Source: Centroberyx gerrardi (taxonomy: Eukaryota > Chordata > Actinopteri > Beryciformes > Berycidae). Taken from it: 64,000 nt of DNA. The position numbers and the translations under genes are program-made. Positions 30,201 to 42,300 of the stretch are shown here, in pieces (the stretch's first letter is position 1; every line of letters begins with the position of its first letter). Below the pieces are notes generated by a model. It saw nothing but the letters and a program-made list of their open reading frames with translations. It was not told the DNA's origin and made no database searches. The stretch covers positions 11,868,354-11,932,353 of the forward strand of contig NC_136000.1 in the NCBI RefSeq assembly GCF_048128805.1, in the 5' to 3' direction.

Positions 30201-31570
30201 CTGAATCTGTCTTTCAGTCTTCTAGTCTTTCCCTCATCTTTCTCTCATCCACACACACAATTCTTCTCTACACACATGCTGCTCCCCGCATCATGCAGTG
30301 TGATGATCCAGTGAGAATTAGTGATAATGAGAGGCTCATAAACATGTGAAAGTATTTGGTCTTTCATTAATCCTCTTATACAGAGTGGTCTCTGTGTTTC
30401 GAGTGGCAGGGAAACACATATCACTGTAGGATCAGAGGGGATCCAAAGCCCTCGATAATACCATGACTGTAATTGAGGTTTTCCCCTTGACCTCCAATCT
30501 GTTCTACATTACGAGGGATGTCTATGGCATCTGGGCAGGAATTCCATTGAGAAATCCAGATAATCATGACTGCACAGCTTATCATGTCACTTCTGACAAG
30601 CAAGCAAGCTATGTGGCCTAAAGTGAAGACAGATGAAACACGTCAACATGCAGCACAAAGGTTACAGCTTAAAAACGCCTTCTAGAGATTTGATCTCTAG
30701 TTCAGAGGGTGGCAACTTGACTTCAAATGCCTTGAAAGGAACCAAACATTTGCCTCACACATCTTTCTAGGTGCAATTATTAGGTTGTCACTGTCAGAAT
30801 AACAGCACCTGATGTATTTTCAGTGGGTTTTAATGGTGTGTTTATCGGGTGGCCATGCCAGAGCGACAGATGCCCCCCTCTTCTTCACCACTGCAGGCTG
30901 TCAGGTACCGGGATGCCCCCTGGCAATAATCGCACCTGACAAATGAGCCTTGACAAAGGAATGGAGGGTGGCCAACCTCTCGCTGATCTGACAGAGCAAC
31001 TTAATTGAAACTATCAATCAGAGCCACTATCCTCTGTCTCTCTGTCTTTCACTCTCTCCTGCATAATCCTTTTCTCCCACTCACTCCTGCAAGAATTTCC
31101 CTGCTCTCTGTCAGTCTCGCTCCCTCTCATGCTCACTTGCACACGCATATAAAGACCTACATGCGCAAAATCAATACAAAAAAATTGCTTCTCTCTGCCG
31201 GCTCTCCATCCCTCTCATTCCCCCTATGGTGCACGAACATATTACTTGTTCATTACATCGTGACAGTGCTAATTAATACATCATTCCAGCACTATTTCAT
31301 TTTTTCTGCTCTTTATGCCTTCAACAGTCCCTACCTGAACCTACTGCAGCTTGTGTGTTTAGCGCAGTGGCGTCTACTGTCCCTGTCTAAAAGCCTATTG
31401 GTATAAGCCGTATTTTAATTCACTACGGCGGCACACAGGATGTCAGAGTCACTGGCAGGGGAGAAAGGACAGACTCAGAACAAAAGGAAACAGCTCCCCT
31501 ATTCGGAGAGGAAAGGGTTAAGCCTATTACAGAAGACCAATCAGGACTGGGGGAGCACTGCAAACCTCCG
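27297..31570. other. intergenic upstream of gpr22, microsatellite-bearing
   Basis: Short (GT)n at 27627-27653 and (CA)n near 29470-29530 and 30058-30095. No coding exon was recognised. Confidence 0.4.
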
Positions 31571-31575
<5 letters not shown>

Positions 31576-31618
<43 letters not shown>

Positions 31619-31624
31619 GAGAGG
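31576..31624. repeat. (GA)n microsatellite
   Basis: A GA tract with one or two interruptions, about 450 bases before a donor-like site that may close a gpr22 leader exon. Confidence 0.9.
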
Positions 31625-33271
31625 AGAGCGGGAGATAGAGAGATACTAGGACCGTGGTGGTTTGCACTCCTATCCACACAGTGAGGCAGGGAGGGAGCGC
31701 AACAGAGGAGACAGAGAGAGTTGGTGTGATGAAGAGCATTTGCACACCAGTCCATATGGACAGATAAGAGACAGAAAAAAGGGGGGAAAGGGAGGAGGAG
31801 AAGAATCCCACAGACATCCCTGTCAGGACTAATCTCTGTGGAGTTGTTTTTCTCTGTCCGGGACTGAGGAGATTGATAAGGAAGAAAGGAACATCTGTCA
31901 GTCGCATGACCCTTGCATGTCCATCAATATCCAATCCTGATTCTTGGATTACTGCTGGAAGAGGCAGAAAATCAACCAGCAGTTGGTAATTGGTATGTCG
32001 ACCTAGATTGTTGCAGAGCTGGAAGGAGGGGACAGCATGGTGTATGGACCAGCTCCGGAGCATCTGTGTTTACCCTGCATGGTGAGCATTGCTGTGTTTT
32101 GATGGGGCACTCTACTTAATGGTTTGATTTACAGCGCTCCTCGGAGTAGAGCGTGTGTGACAGCAAAGGGAGTTCAATGCCAAATATGTCTGTCACCATA
32201 AAAACATGAATGAATGGACTTAGAAAGGGCCAGGCATGTAATTTATTGAGTAACTTCAGTCATGCTTTACTGATGAGAAACTCTTTCATGTAGAAACATA
32301 CAGTTATGGTTAAAATGAATTTGTGTTTCACAGATATGTGTTTGTCCAGCCTCATGATTCCATCTACTACTGTAAATATATCATTTTATCTTTTTTTTTA
32401 ATCATTTTGTGTCTGCATATTCCCCTATGTGTGCACATCTGCTTGTGTCTTGCTATACAACACTATCATATTCAGAACTGTCAGGCAGTACCTTTTATAA
32501 GAGCCTTGATATGCCACTGTGCAATAGAGCTTTACATGCATGTTTCTCCATTTTGCATGGCAGTGATGGATACAGACATTAGCAAAGCATGGTACACTGG
32601 TCATATGTGCTGACATTGTGGCATAGTAAAGTACAACATCCCTCTCAGGGACAACCTTGAAGAAGGACAGCCATGTTCCTCTGAGGAGATTGCATGGGTC
32701 ACACATGCTTACATGAGGAGTCATCCTTGTCTGTATGACATGTTCCCCAAGGAAATAGATTGCACAAAGGTTATATGCAAGTCTGTCCTATTATGATGAC
32801 TGCATGAGCCGTTCATCACCCTTATGGTGGTTCAACTGACATACAATAATTTACCTGAATCTTTGCCATGTAATAATTTATATTGTACACATCTACAATA
32901 GTAACATATTACAACAGTTAGTCTTCAACCTGAAAACGGGAGACAGAGATGTAAAATACCAAGACAGATGTGGAAGTGGATAAATGCATTAAGTGCATAA
33001 ATGTTGCTTTTGTGTTTCTTCCCTCGTGGTCATTACAATTAGTGCTAGTATTATGCTAATGCAATGGAAAATATGTAAAGTGCATCAGCCGATACACAGG
33101 AACATGATAAGACATCAGAGGCTTGTTGCTATGCTAATGAGAGGCTCCTTGTCGTCTCTCTGCTGAAGATATGTTTATTTTCACTAATGCATCCCCCACA
33201 CTTCTTTCTCCCACTCCTTCTCTCTACACCTCACCCCTCCATCCTGTCTCTCTCTCTGTCTCTCTCTCTAG

Positions 33272-33466
33272 GACGCTGTGTAAGAAGGGTGTGGAATTGA
33301 ACGACAGACAGATGATGGTGTGTGCAGCACCTGGGTCCTCCGGTCGGATTCTTGTCTAGGATCTTAGTGTAAATCAGTCTAATGAACTTACTCTCATCAT
33401 CTCCTCATCAAGATGACCTTCGACTGAATCATTGAATCAAACAACCCCCCCTCCCACCCATCCTCC

Positions 33467-33516
<50 letters not shown>

Positions 33517-34534
33517 AACACTGGTGATCACACATGCTATGATCACTGGACACATACACGCTTGAGCAATCTGCTCCTCACACAATCTCCAGTGATTGAG
33601 GGGTCAAAGTGTTGAGGGGTCAAACTGGAGACCTGTGCTCGATATACAAGTCAATGGCTACTGGAGCCCGACGTACGGAGAGAGTGATGAGAGAGAGGGA
33701 GAGTAAAGGCCTCTTCCATTAGTGGTCCCAGGGGGGGCATGGGCATGGACCCTGCCTGGACTCACTGACCTCTCCTGGGCTGACGCTGGACATCAACCTC
33801 GCCGACGCTCATCCATGGTGTAAATCGGGGAATCTACCTCCATAGCTGGCTGACAAACTATTGGAATACAAGGGATGGATTTCGCTATTTTTCTGCAAAG
33901 AAAAAACCCCCCACAATAAATATTCATCAGTATTCGGTGATTATTTACAGATCTGACTACTATCTGGTCACAGGGGACAGCCTGCAAAAAGCAAGGATTT
34001 GGATTGTACTATGCGCAGTGGATTCCAGCCCTGTGCAGAGGAAAGAGTCTGTGTCTGTCTGTTTTGTTGGTCAGCTGCGTCTCCCCTGCCTGGGAATACC
34101 GTGAGTTTATAAACAGGAGGTGGCTCCGACAGCTTATCCCTGATCCACTCATCCGTCAACGCTCCCACCACCACCAAAACAAACCGAGCAGACAGAGAGA
34201 ACGATAGAGAAAAAGACTGTAGAGGACACGGGCCTTTATTCTCTTTCCTCCACTGGCCGCGGGTGGCTGGTTCCCAAACTGTTTTGCCATTAGGGTCAGG
34301 AAGAAAAGTTGGCAGCCCATTAACACTCATTGGAGAGACAGACAGGTGCTTCTCTGGCTGTCAGCCTCACTTGAAGGGAGTAGTGAAGGGAAGAGCCTAG
34401 CTGGGGGGCTCTGCTGGAGCGAAAACACTTTTCCACTGGCTATGTTGGGCTGTGATGCTCGTCTCTGTGGATCTAACATGGACTCTGTGGCCTGATCACA
34501 CAGCCCTGGTGCTCAGATAGTGCTGGAGGGAAGG
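33272..34534 (+). promoter_or_regulatory. gpr22: candidate 5' noncoding exon region of gpr22
   Basis: A polypyrimidine tract followed by CTAG ends at 33271 and looks like a splice acceptor. A near-consensus donor (AAGG then GTAAGT) lies after 34534. A second donor-like site (CATG then GTGAGC) follows 32081, downstream of a (GA)n tract. The segment contains several short upstream ATGs and no long frame, as expected for an untranslated leader. The gpr22 coding exon begins at an acceptor at 35256, so at least one upstream exon must exist. Whether this whole span or only part of it is exon cannot be read from sequence alone. Confidence 0.35.
33471..33513. repeat. (CA)n microsatellite
   Basis: About 21 perfect CA units within the candidate gpr22 leader region. 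If the region is transcribed as exon, this would be a CA repeat in the 5' untranslated sequence. Confidence 0.95.
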
Positions 34535-35260
34535 GTAAGTATTATTACAGACTGCTTGTGTGTCTCAATTGCATGAAAGCCTCATCCTGACTTCTGCTCC
34601 AAATTCATTTTTATTTTCCATATTCAAATACTGCATGTGACTAGAAATTAAAACTGCCATTAAAATCATATCAGCACGATTGTTCAATAAAGGCTCAAAA
34701 TTACATATGAAATAAAAAGTTGGACAGCCTCTGTTATGGAATTCAAACAGACACCAGAGACGTACCGAGCCACGGCGCGTATGTGATAATTAGAGTGTTG
34801 CTGCTGTGTGATGTGCCTCTGCTGAGGACACCACTGTCTGATCATGGATGGTGATGACAGAAGTAGCATCTGGTAGGGGCAGGGTAGTCAGTCATGCTAT
34901 GCACGTACTGAAACAATCTAATCTGCAGGGCATGGTGGTTGAAAAAGTTACAGCACTTTTAAAGTGTCTGCTCTCAGCATTGCTCATTTAAACTCAGAGG
35001 ATGTCCTGATCATTTGATAACTGGCAGCATTACGTCCGACACGATTTCACAGATAAAAGGATTCTTTCATTTGGCATTGTAGGATCAATCTGGTGCTCCA
35101 GTCCAGGCCAGCATTTGAGATTCATATGAACTAGCCTTCTGCTGTCTGTGAAGTGTAGTGATCTCTAATCACAACCCCCTGTAGTCCCACACCAACCTCT
35201 TTTTTATTCTCTTTTCCTCCTCATATATTCTCTTTCTCTCTCGACCCTGCCTGCAGGATA

Positions 35261-36577
35261 ATGCATATCCTTCCCCGTCTGGAAGAAGAAGCCACCATGA
35301 GCAACGTCACGGTCACCGACAACACCGAGCCCATCAGCCGCACCATGAGTCCGGCCACCCCCTACCCGTATCCCTACCCCGTCAGTTTCCAGGTCTCCCT
35401 GACCGGCTTCCTCATGCTGGAAATCGTCCTGGGACTGAGCTCCAACCTCACTGTGCTTGCCCTCTACTGCATGAAGTCTAACCTCATCAGCTCTGTCAGT
35501 AACATCGTCACTATGAACCTCCATGTGTTGGATGTGCTGGTGTGCGTGTGCTGCATCCCCCTCACCATTGTGGTGGTGCTGCTCTCCCTGGAGGGAGACA
35601 CCGCCCTGGTCTGCTGCTTCCACGAGGCCTGCGTCTCCTTCGCTAGCGTTGCGACTGCTGCTAACGTGCTAGCCATCACCCTGGACCGCTACGATATCTC
35701 AGTCAAACCTGCCAACCGCGTGCTGACCATGGGCCGGGCCCTGGCCCTGCTGGCTGCCATCTGGGTGCTATCCTTTGTTAGTTTCCTGGTTCCCTTTATC
35801 GAGGTGGGCTTCTTTGCCCAGGGCCAAGCTGAGCTGAACCAGACAGTGGTGGAAACTGTGGTCCACACTAACCAGTACTACACAGAACTCGGCCTTTACT
35901 ACCACTTGCTGGCTCAGATTCCCATTTTCTTCTTCACTGCCATCGTCATGCTCATCACCTACTCCAAGATCCTGCAGGCGCTCAACATTCGCATTGGCAC
36001 GCGTTTCCATGCCTCACAGAAGAAGAAGGCGCGCAGGAAAAAGCGTCCATCCATGACAGCCATGACAACCCAGCAAGAGGCTACTGATGGATCCCAGAGC
36101 AGCGGCAGCCGCAACCCCACACTGGGCATGCGCACCTCGGTCTCCGTCATCATCGCCTTGCGCAGGGCTGTCAAACGCCACCGAGAGAGGCGAGAGCGCC
36201 AAAAGAGGGTTTTCAGGATGTCTCTACTGATTGTGTCTACCTTCCTGCTGTGCTGGACGCCCATCACGGTGCTCAACACAGTCATCCTGAGCGTGGGCCC
36301 CAGTGACCTGACAGTCAAGTTGAGACTGGGCTTCCTGGTCATGGCCTACGGGACCACCATCTTTCACCCTCTACTCTATGCCTTCACTAGGCAGAAGTTC
36401 CAGAAAGTCCTGAAAAGCAAGATGAAGAAGAGAGTGGTGTCCATCATTGAGGCAGATCCTATGCCCAACAACGCTATCATCCACAACTCTTGGATCGACC
36501 CCAAGAGGAACAAAAAGGTGACATTTGAAGACAAAGACGCCAGACAGAAATGTCTATCTTCTGAGGATGTGGAGTGA
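35261..36577 (+). CDS. gpr22: G-protein coupled receptor 22 (orphan class A GPCR)
   Basis: An uninterrupted 438-codon frame encodes a seven-transmembrane class A receptor; the known family is about 433 residues. Helices lie near residues 45-71, 80-108, 116-141, 158-180, 207-235, 317-343 and 352-376. DRY is at 142-144 and CWTP at 331-334. The helix-7 motif is HPLLY (369-373) instead of NPxxY, which is characteristic of GPR22. The long third intracellular loop is rich in Lys/Arg, and the tail carries the family block NSWIDPKRNKK (409-419). N15 is a glycosylation sequon in the N terminus and N193 one in the second extracellular loop. No cysteine is present between helices 4 and 5, which is odd because C118 or C119 at the top of helix 3 normally pairs there. 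The frame opens 4 bases after a splice acceptor (CTGCAG ends at 35256), so the whole CDS is one exon. A second in-frame ATG lies at 35297. The family is an orphan receptor, Gi-linked and expressed in heart and brain. Paralogue a or b cannot be decided. Confidence 0.97.
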   Translation: MHILPRLEEEATMSNVTVTDNTEPISRTMSPATPYPYPYPVSFQVSLTGFLMLEIVLGLSSNLTVLALYCMKSNLISSVSNIVTMNLHVLDVLVCVCCIPLTIVVVLLSLEGDTALVCCFHEACVSFASVATAANVLAITLDRYDISVKPANRVLTMGRALALLAAIWVLSFVSFLVPFIEVGFFAQGQAELNQTVVETVVHTNQYYTELGLYYHLLAQIPIFFFTAIVMLITYSKILQALNIRIGTRFHASQKKKARRKKRPSMTAMTTQQEATDGSQSSGSRNPTLGMRTSVSVIIALRRAVKRHRERRERQKRVFRMSLLIVSTFLLCWTPITVLNTVILSVGPSDLTVKLRLGFLVMAYGTTIFHPLLYAFTRQKFQKVLKSKMKKRVVSIIEADPMPNNAIIHNSWIDPKRNKKVTFEDKDARQKCLSSEDVE

Positions 36578-36912
36578 AGGAACTCATATCTTATAGGGCA
36601 TACAACCGATAAAAGCACCTAAAATTCACATCAGGTCATAATGAAAAAAGGGAATATGTTTATCCAAAGCAGCAATGTAAATAACATGTGCATTAGAATG
36701 TACAAAAACCAGAGGTGGATAATTTATTACTATTTATTGAGAAAAACAAAGTAGGTTTCATAGATATATAATATACTGTACTGTAGATATTGCATGGCTT
36801 TTTGTAACGGTAGCAATATACATTGTGTACATACATTAAACATGTACAGTATAAGGAAAACAAAGTATATATATAGACAGAAGTAGGAATTATTATGTAT
36901 ATGTATATTTAT

Positions 36913-36918
36913 AATAAA
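36913..36918 (+). other. candidate polyadenylation signal of gpr22
   Basis: An AATAAA lies about 340 bases after the gpr22 stop codon, in an A/T-rich untranslated stretch. It is the clearest canonical signal within the first kilobase of 3' sequence. The position is plausible but unproven. Confidence 0.4.
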
Positions 36919-36929
36919 TTTTGTGGTCA

Positions 36930-39900
36930 CTCACAAGTGAAAGGCTTCCTTTTCTCCCCTCCCCCCAGTAAAGTGTTTGTGAATCTGTAACAGCTGTGAG
37001 ATTACTCCCATTCATCACTATGCCACTTGCTCCGACCCTGCGATCCCCAGTGACCACTGACCTTGTTGCATGGGAGCCCACTGAGGGAAGGCCGATCAGA
37101 TTGGGATGAGCCTGTATAGTGTCTATAAGGATGCAGCAGATCCTCCTATATACAATACTATACTTTCTACATCTCTAAGGAACATGGAGGGGTAGAAAAA
37201 CAGATAAATTTGAGTGTGTTGGGAAAGGAAGTAGTAAAGTAGTGTGTGTTATGTTAGCTCCGAGGCTATGGGTGTTTTACTGTTCATGATCATTGCTTTT
37301 AGGGTTAAAGAACGCATGCATTCCACACACACAACACCATGGTTCTCATCATCCGGTTTGACACGAACCAGATATAATCAAAACCATGTCTGTTTCACTT
37401 TAACAGTCAGTCCTTTCAGCCAAATGGAAAATCTACAGTTGCCTTATTTTGGTATGATGAATTGAGAATGGCTTGAGGGTGGGACTGTGACTGAGAGAGA
37501 ATATAGAGTAGAGAAAATAGATGACAACAAATATTGTTTTAATTCTCAAAGGAGAGGGTATCCTCAAATGACATGTTTGCCACCAGAAGCCATTTAATTA
37601 AACTAGTCCTTCCGTCCAAACGTTGAAAAATGGTTGGACTATTAAATTAATTGTCTGCTTTAATATCACTATAGTCTCCAAATCAGCAAACATATAACTG
37701 CAATAAAGAACTACTGCTAAAGTCTTAAAACCTAATAAAAGATCCTGTTTACGATACACAATATCTCAGATAATGAAGTTCTTCCCTGGCTGTGGACAAT
37801 GTCTACCAATAGTGTGTGTCTTCCTTTGTTTGCCAAGGCATAAGACAGTGAAATTGTATTTCGCAAGTGGCTGCGGCTGGTAGATTATAATGCAGCAAGT
37901 CTAGTATTCTTGGCTGAACTTGTCTTTAAACCAAGTTTGCCCTAAATAAGTAGGAAGAATTTATTCATACAGCTGCAGTAGAATTTCTTTAGTAAGGATC
38001 TACATAAAAAATATGTCAGCTTATTACATTCAATCTCCAAAGAGGAGAGATAATGGAGTGAGGCTGCCCACTAATACCAAATCTAGATGCAGAGTTGTAA
38101 TGTCTATTAGCATATAAAGCCATGCTCTGCTTGCCTTGGCGGCTTTCTTCATTACAATCCCCGGGTCAAGGATTATATTCTGCCCAAGAAGTGCACACAT
38201 ACATTTGCATGCATGCATAGAGGTACACACACACACACACAGTACTCTACAATATGTCTCCGTAATGAGCATATTACGCCTTTGCCGTCTCAGGTACAGT
38301 AGAAAATTGAAGAGCCCTTTAGAACCTGAGAGCACACGGCTGTTGGCGGCCGGAGCGATTACACAACCTCTGTCAGATGCCGCTCTGGCTGCCGGTTTGT
38401 GGTTTGCAGCTCCACAGAGAGGGCTGATTTGGGAATATTGATGCAGGCAAGGTTCTTTATGACCCTGCTGTAAACAGGCAGTGTGGATGTCACAGTGCCT
38501 TGAGGACACGGCTGTGATTGAGAGTGGAGATGGGATCACAGCCAGCAACAAACTGGCCGGCAGGGGAAAGAAAATGACCTATGAGGCAAAGGACAAACTT
38601 AACATATATGAGTCTGAATATTAGAAGGCAAAACTCAAAGGTAGGGTGTTAATACTGTATAGGCTTATTTCTGTTGCTGGTTTGATAATTGTGGATGCGC
38701 ACTAATAATCCACTGCTGAGCATACATACTGTAAGTAAGACTGCAAAAATGTCAATTACTATTCCAAACTATTTCAGTGATACTCTAAAAATCATTTGGA
38801 TTAATTACCTTCTAAAATTACCCCTCAATTAGAGCTACTATGTTTACTAACTGGGGGTCACACACAGTCACAAGTGTTTTTCTATCCTATATACAGAGGT
38901 GTAGCCACATTGCCTGAGCCAAGAAGGCCTTCCCACCAACTGCAACACTGATGCAAGCTTAGAGTGGATACATTTATATTTGCTATAGTATATCTATAGT
39001 CCTTTCCTGTTAAATAGCTGCAATATGTGTTCTGGTCTTGAAATACTGAACCTGAACACAACAGGCCGTCTAGAAGTGTGCCAGAAAAACAACCATAGCT
39101 GAAGGGTATAACTGTGGTGCACATATAAGGCAATGACCTGTGACCGTATGCTCATAAATTTTAAATGAAATGAAATTGTAATCTCAAAGATTTATTAGTA
39201 TTATGTGATTTTAAACTGATATGGAATACATTAGATTGCATTGTTTTAGCATTTGGCTGATAAGATACAACTTACACCGAAGCTACACATTTGGTCGCAC
39301 AATAACACCTAACATCCTTGGCAAAAGATAATCATGATTTCACAGACTTTGAATCTCATTTGTATTCTTTTTCTTCTTCCTTCTTTATATAACTGTCAGC
39401 CAACAGGAAGTGTTAACAGCTACACTGGATAAATTAGACCGTTATCTTCCTCGGCTTCAGATAATCAAAGTATCTGTATCCTCTCCAAATAAAACAGCAA
39501 TTTCATGAGGGACAAGCTTTTGATTGTGCCTCAGCTCATAGCTCAGTCTTCCTCACTCTTATGAAAGCTACATGTAGTTCCTTCTCCTTTGCTAACATGA
39601 GACTACATTCATTCAACTTAATACTCACAAACCATTGCCATGGGTACAAATCTCAAGGTCGTCACCTGTGTAGTCCTAATTCAAATGACCTCTGCATCAC
39701 CGGTTAGCATACTGGATTGGTTAGCAGGTCATCAAAGACCTCTAACCTGAGGTGACCTGCAGAGAAGAAATGAGTCAATACACCAACATAAACGGCCATA
39801 GTCAATAGCAGAGGGTCAGTGGCACGTCAATGTGAGCCTTATTAGAATCACTTGACCCTGCGTGTCCTTTCCCCCCTCCTCCACGCCGCTCGCTGCTCTC

Positions 39901-40860
39901 CCTATCACATGCATTATGTCCTCCCCTCTCTCGCTCTGCGGCTGCCTCTTTTAGGCAGCCTTCCTCAATTCAGATGCCATCTCTTCGGGGCCGCTCTCTA
40001 TCCAGCCGCAGACTCACAGAATAAAAGCCTGGGAAATCACATTACTCTGTCCGTATGGAGCCTCTATTGCATTAGGTCAGCGAACACTCAACTGTAATTC
40101 TGCTATCGGGGAGAAGAAGAAAGTGAATTGAGCACCCCAGCCAGCACAGCTTGACAAATTGTTGCTTGTGGTCATTTTCCAAATGTTGCTCTCACCGAGC
40201 CACATTTAGACCGATAAAAGGACACTTTATGGAGTTGAAGATATATGATTCTGATATACAACCTATAATCTCTGTATAAGAAAATCTATGGCTGAGATGG
40301 ATACTGGGAATCAAAGGCAGACAGATCCAATGGAGTATGACCTCTAACTGCTGATGACCTTAATGGCATCATTGTGTGGCATTTGGAGGCAATAACACAC
40401 AAGCCTTTAAATCAATGCTGTGTGTAGTTGACTGTTTTCTGTTCTTATCAGTGGGGAACAGACGTTTAATGAGACATCAACTGCTCCTTTATGATCTACT
40501 CAACTTTAGCGAACAGATGAACCCAAGAGGATAAACAAGGATAAACAACAAGTTTACATACATGCTAAAGTAGATGACAAAGACTAGTGTAAAATAAAGT
40601 ATAGACTATGATCATGGATTTTATGTGAAGGGATAGGCATAGGACAAGAAATGTGTACCTTTTCAGGCATGGTTATGGAGACAGTTTATATAAGAATTCT
40701 TACATTTGATGTAATTTGCTATTTTATTGTTGAATCTAAATCATCCCTTAGGAAATGTGGCTCAGACAAAGGGAGCGGGAGGCAAATTCTTATCGCACTA
40801 AACCAAAAATCTGAAGGACAAAAAGAAGTCAGAAGTTTTGTGCCTGCATGGCTGCATGCC
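36930..40860. other. intergenic between gpr22 and bcap29
   Basis: No exon, RNA gene or named repeat was recognised apart from a short (AC)n at 38226-38241. The stretch 39840-40140 is less repetitive and richer in GC than its surroundings and could be conserved noncoding sequence; this is a guess from composition only. Confidence 0.4.
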
Positions 40861-40864
40861 CAGT

Positions 40865-40866
<2 letters not shown>

Positions 40867-40903
<37 letters not shown>

Positions 40904-40991
40904 TGTGTCTGTGTATGTACGTATCTGCCAGAGTGTGTGTATCTATCTGTGAGTGTGCATCTATCCAGCAATGTGTGAGTCCTGCGACTGA

Positions 40992-41023
<32 letters not shown>
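40867..41023. repeat. two (GT)n microsatellites
   Basis: (GT)n at 40867-40902 and again at 40995-41023, separated by GT-rich sequence. The 227-codon frame through them is a by-product of the repeat. Confidence 0.9.
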
Positions 41024-41026
<3 letters not shown>

Positions 41027-41626
41027 CTCCAGCATGTGCAGCTATGCGTGTATGTGCATGCAGCCGTGTGTCAGTCCAATTGTTTTATCAGGCAGTGACA
41101 GAGTGTCTGCCAGTGTGTGTGAGAGGGGAGAGAGGAAAGAGAAGATCGCTGCCCTCCAGCTCCTCTCACAGTGATGACTGCTGTCTGGTGATTATACCGG
41201 CACTACTCTCTCCGCATGGCAAGATATGGATGGGAGCACCACTGCAGCGCTCACTAACACAGCCTGGCAGCTTAAGTCCGCAACTACATGGTGTTGTATC
41301 TGTATTCAGGAAAAAACAGTCTATTATATCTTAAAGTCATTCCATTCTCCTCCAAGTGTCCTCATGTCACGCCACAGCTAGGAAAATGTAAATTATAATG
41401 GGAATTCATCATCTGGCCAGTCTGGCCTTATTTCCTTGATATGATACAAATAAGAGCCATTCTTAAACAGTAACACCCACTGAACTGAAGCAAACCTGGG
41501 TCTCAGGACCAAAGTTACCCCATCCACCACATGTAAAGAAAAATGGACACTAAAGAAACATCATGTTTTTCCAACGTCTGTCAGTACATGGTTGATGGCT
41601 TATTCCAAAGTCATGGGTGGGTGGCT

Positions 41627-41711
41627 TGGATACTATACTATACTATACTATACTATACTATACTATACTATACTATACTATACTATACTGTACTGTACTG
41701 TACTGTACTGC
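41627..41711. repeat. (TATAC)n to (TGTAC)n pentanucleotide array
   Basis: About twelve TATAC units change to five TGTAC units. A shorter second array of the same two unit types lies at 41937-41972, and the unique sequence beside each is also similar. Confidence 0.95.
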
Positions 41712-41936
41712 CCTACAGAGGCAAACAACAGTAACTGTTTTCTGTATTTTTCAAAGGTCAAACATCATGAGTCAAGTTTAGATTTCATTTTACCAAAAAT
41801 TAGACCCCTAAGTGTTATTAAACAAGACAACAGATATCATCCGCTACTGTACCAAGAATACTTTTGTCAGGACAGGAGATAATGAAGTAATTTTTCTTGC
41901 TCTTATGCAATTACAGCCCTTTAGCTTTGTATGGCA

Positions 41937-41972
41937 GTATACTATACTATACTGTACTGTACTGTACTATAC
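41937..41972. repeat. second (TATAC/TGTAC)n array
   Basis: About seven pentanucleotide units in the order TATAC, TGTAC, TATAC. It is followed by TGGCTTGTTCTGGTGTCATGAG, which resembles the sequence before the first array. Confidence 0.9.
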
Positions 41973-42057
41973 TCTTTCTAATGTCTTAAAATGCATGACT
42001 AATGGCTTGTTCTGGTGTCATGAGTAGTTCTGTCTACAACAGTAGTCAATATGATTC

Positions 42058-42300
42058 TGCAGCAGAAGGCCATGGGCTTGAAGACATGGGCTTGTGATGG
42101 GAAGGTTACTGGTTCATATCCCTGTAGGGGCTGGTTAAATCTGTATGGGGAACATGAATGCATAAAGTTCTCTTGCCCTTGAGCAAAGAGAATAACTTTT
42201 AATCGTATGTAAGTGGGGCTGTTCAGTAGCCAGCAATAGAGTGTGCAAGGCATTGCTGAGAAAGTTGTGTGTGCACGCTCAACCTTCCCTGAACAATTTC
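42058..42300 (+). repeat. probable tRNA-derived SINE copy
   Basis: GGTTCATATCC at 42111-42121 fits polymerase III box B with two changes. It is followed by CTGGTTAAATCTGTATGGGG and CTTGCCCTTGAGCAAAG, which resemble the body of fish V-SINE-like elements. Box A is not clear. Confidence 0.45.

Noticed and set aside
31527..32063. 178-codon open frame on -
   Set aside because: It spans the (GA)n/(CT)n microsatellite as Ser-Leu repeats and overlaps a candidate gpr22 leader; no homology seen.
35204..35623. 139-codon minus-strand frame over gpr22
   Set aside because: It is the antisense shadow of the gpr22 coding sequence, rich in His/Gly/Asp as expected from reversed codons.
40651..41334. 227-codon open frame on +
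   Set aside because: It runs through two (GT)n tracts as Val-Cys repeats and has no recognisable domain.
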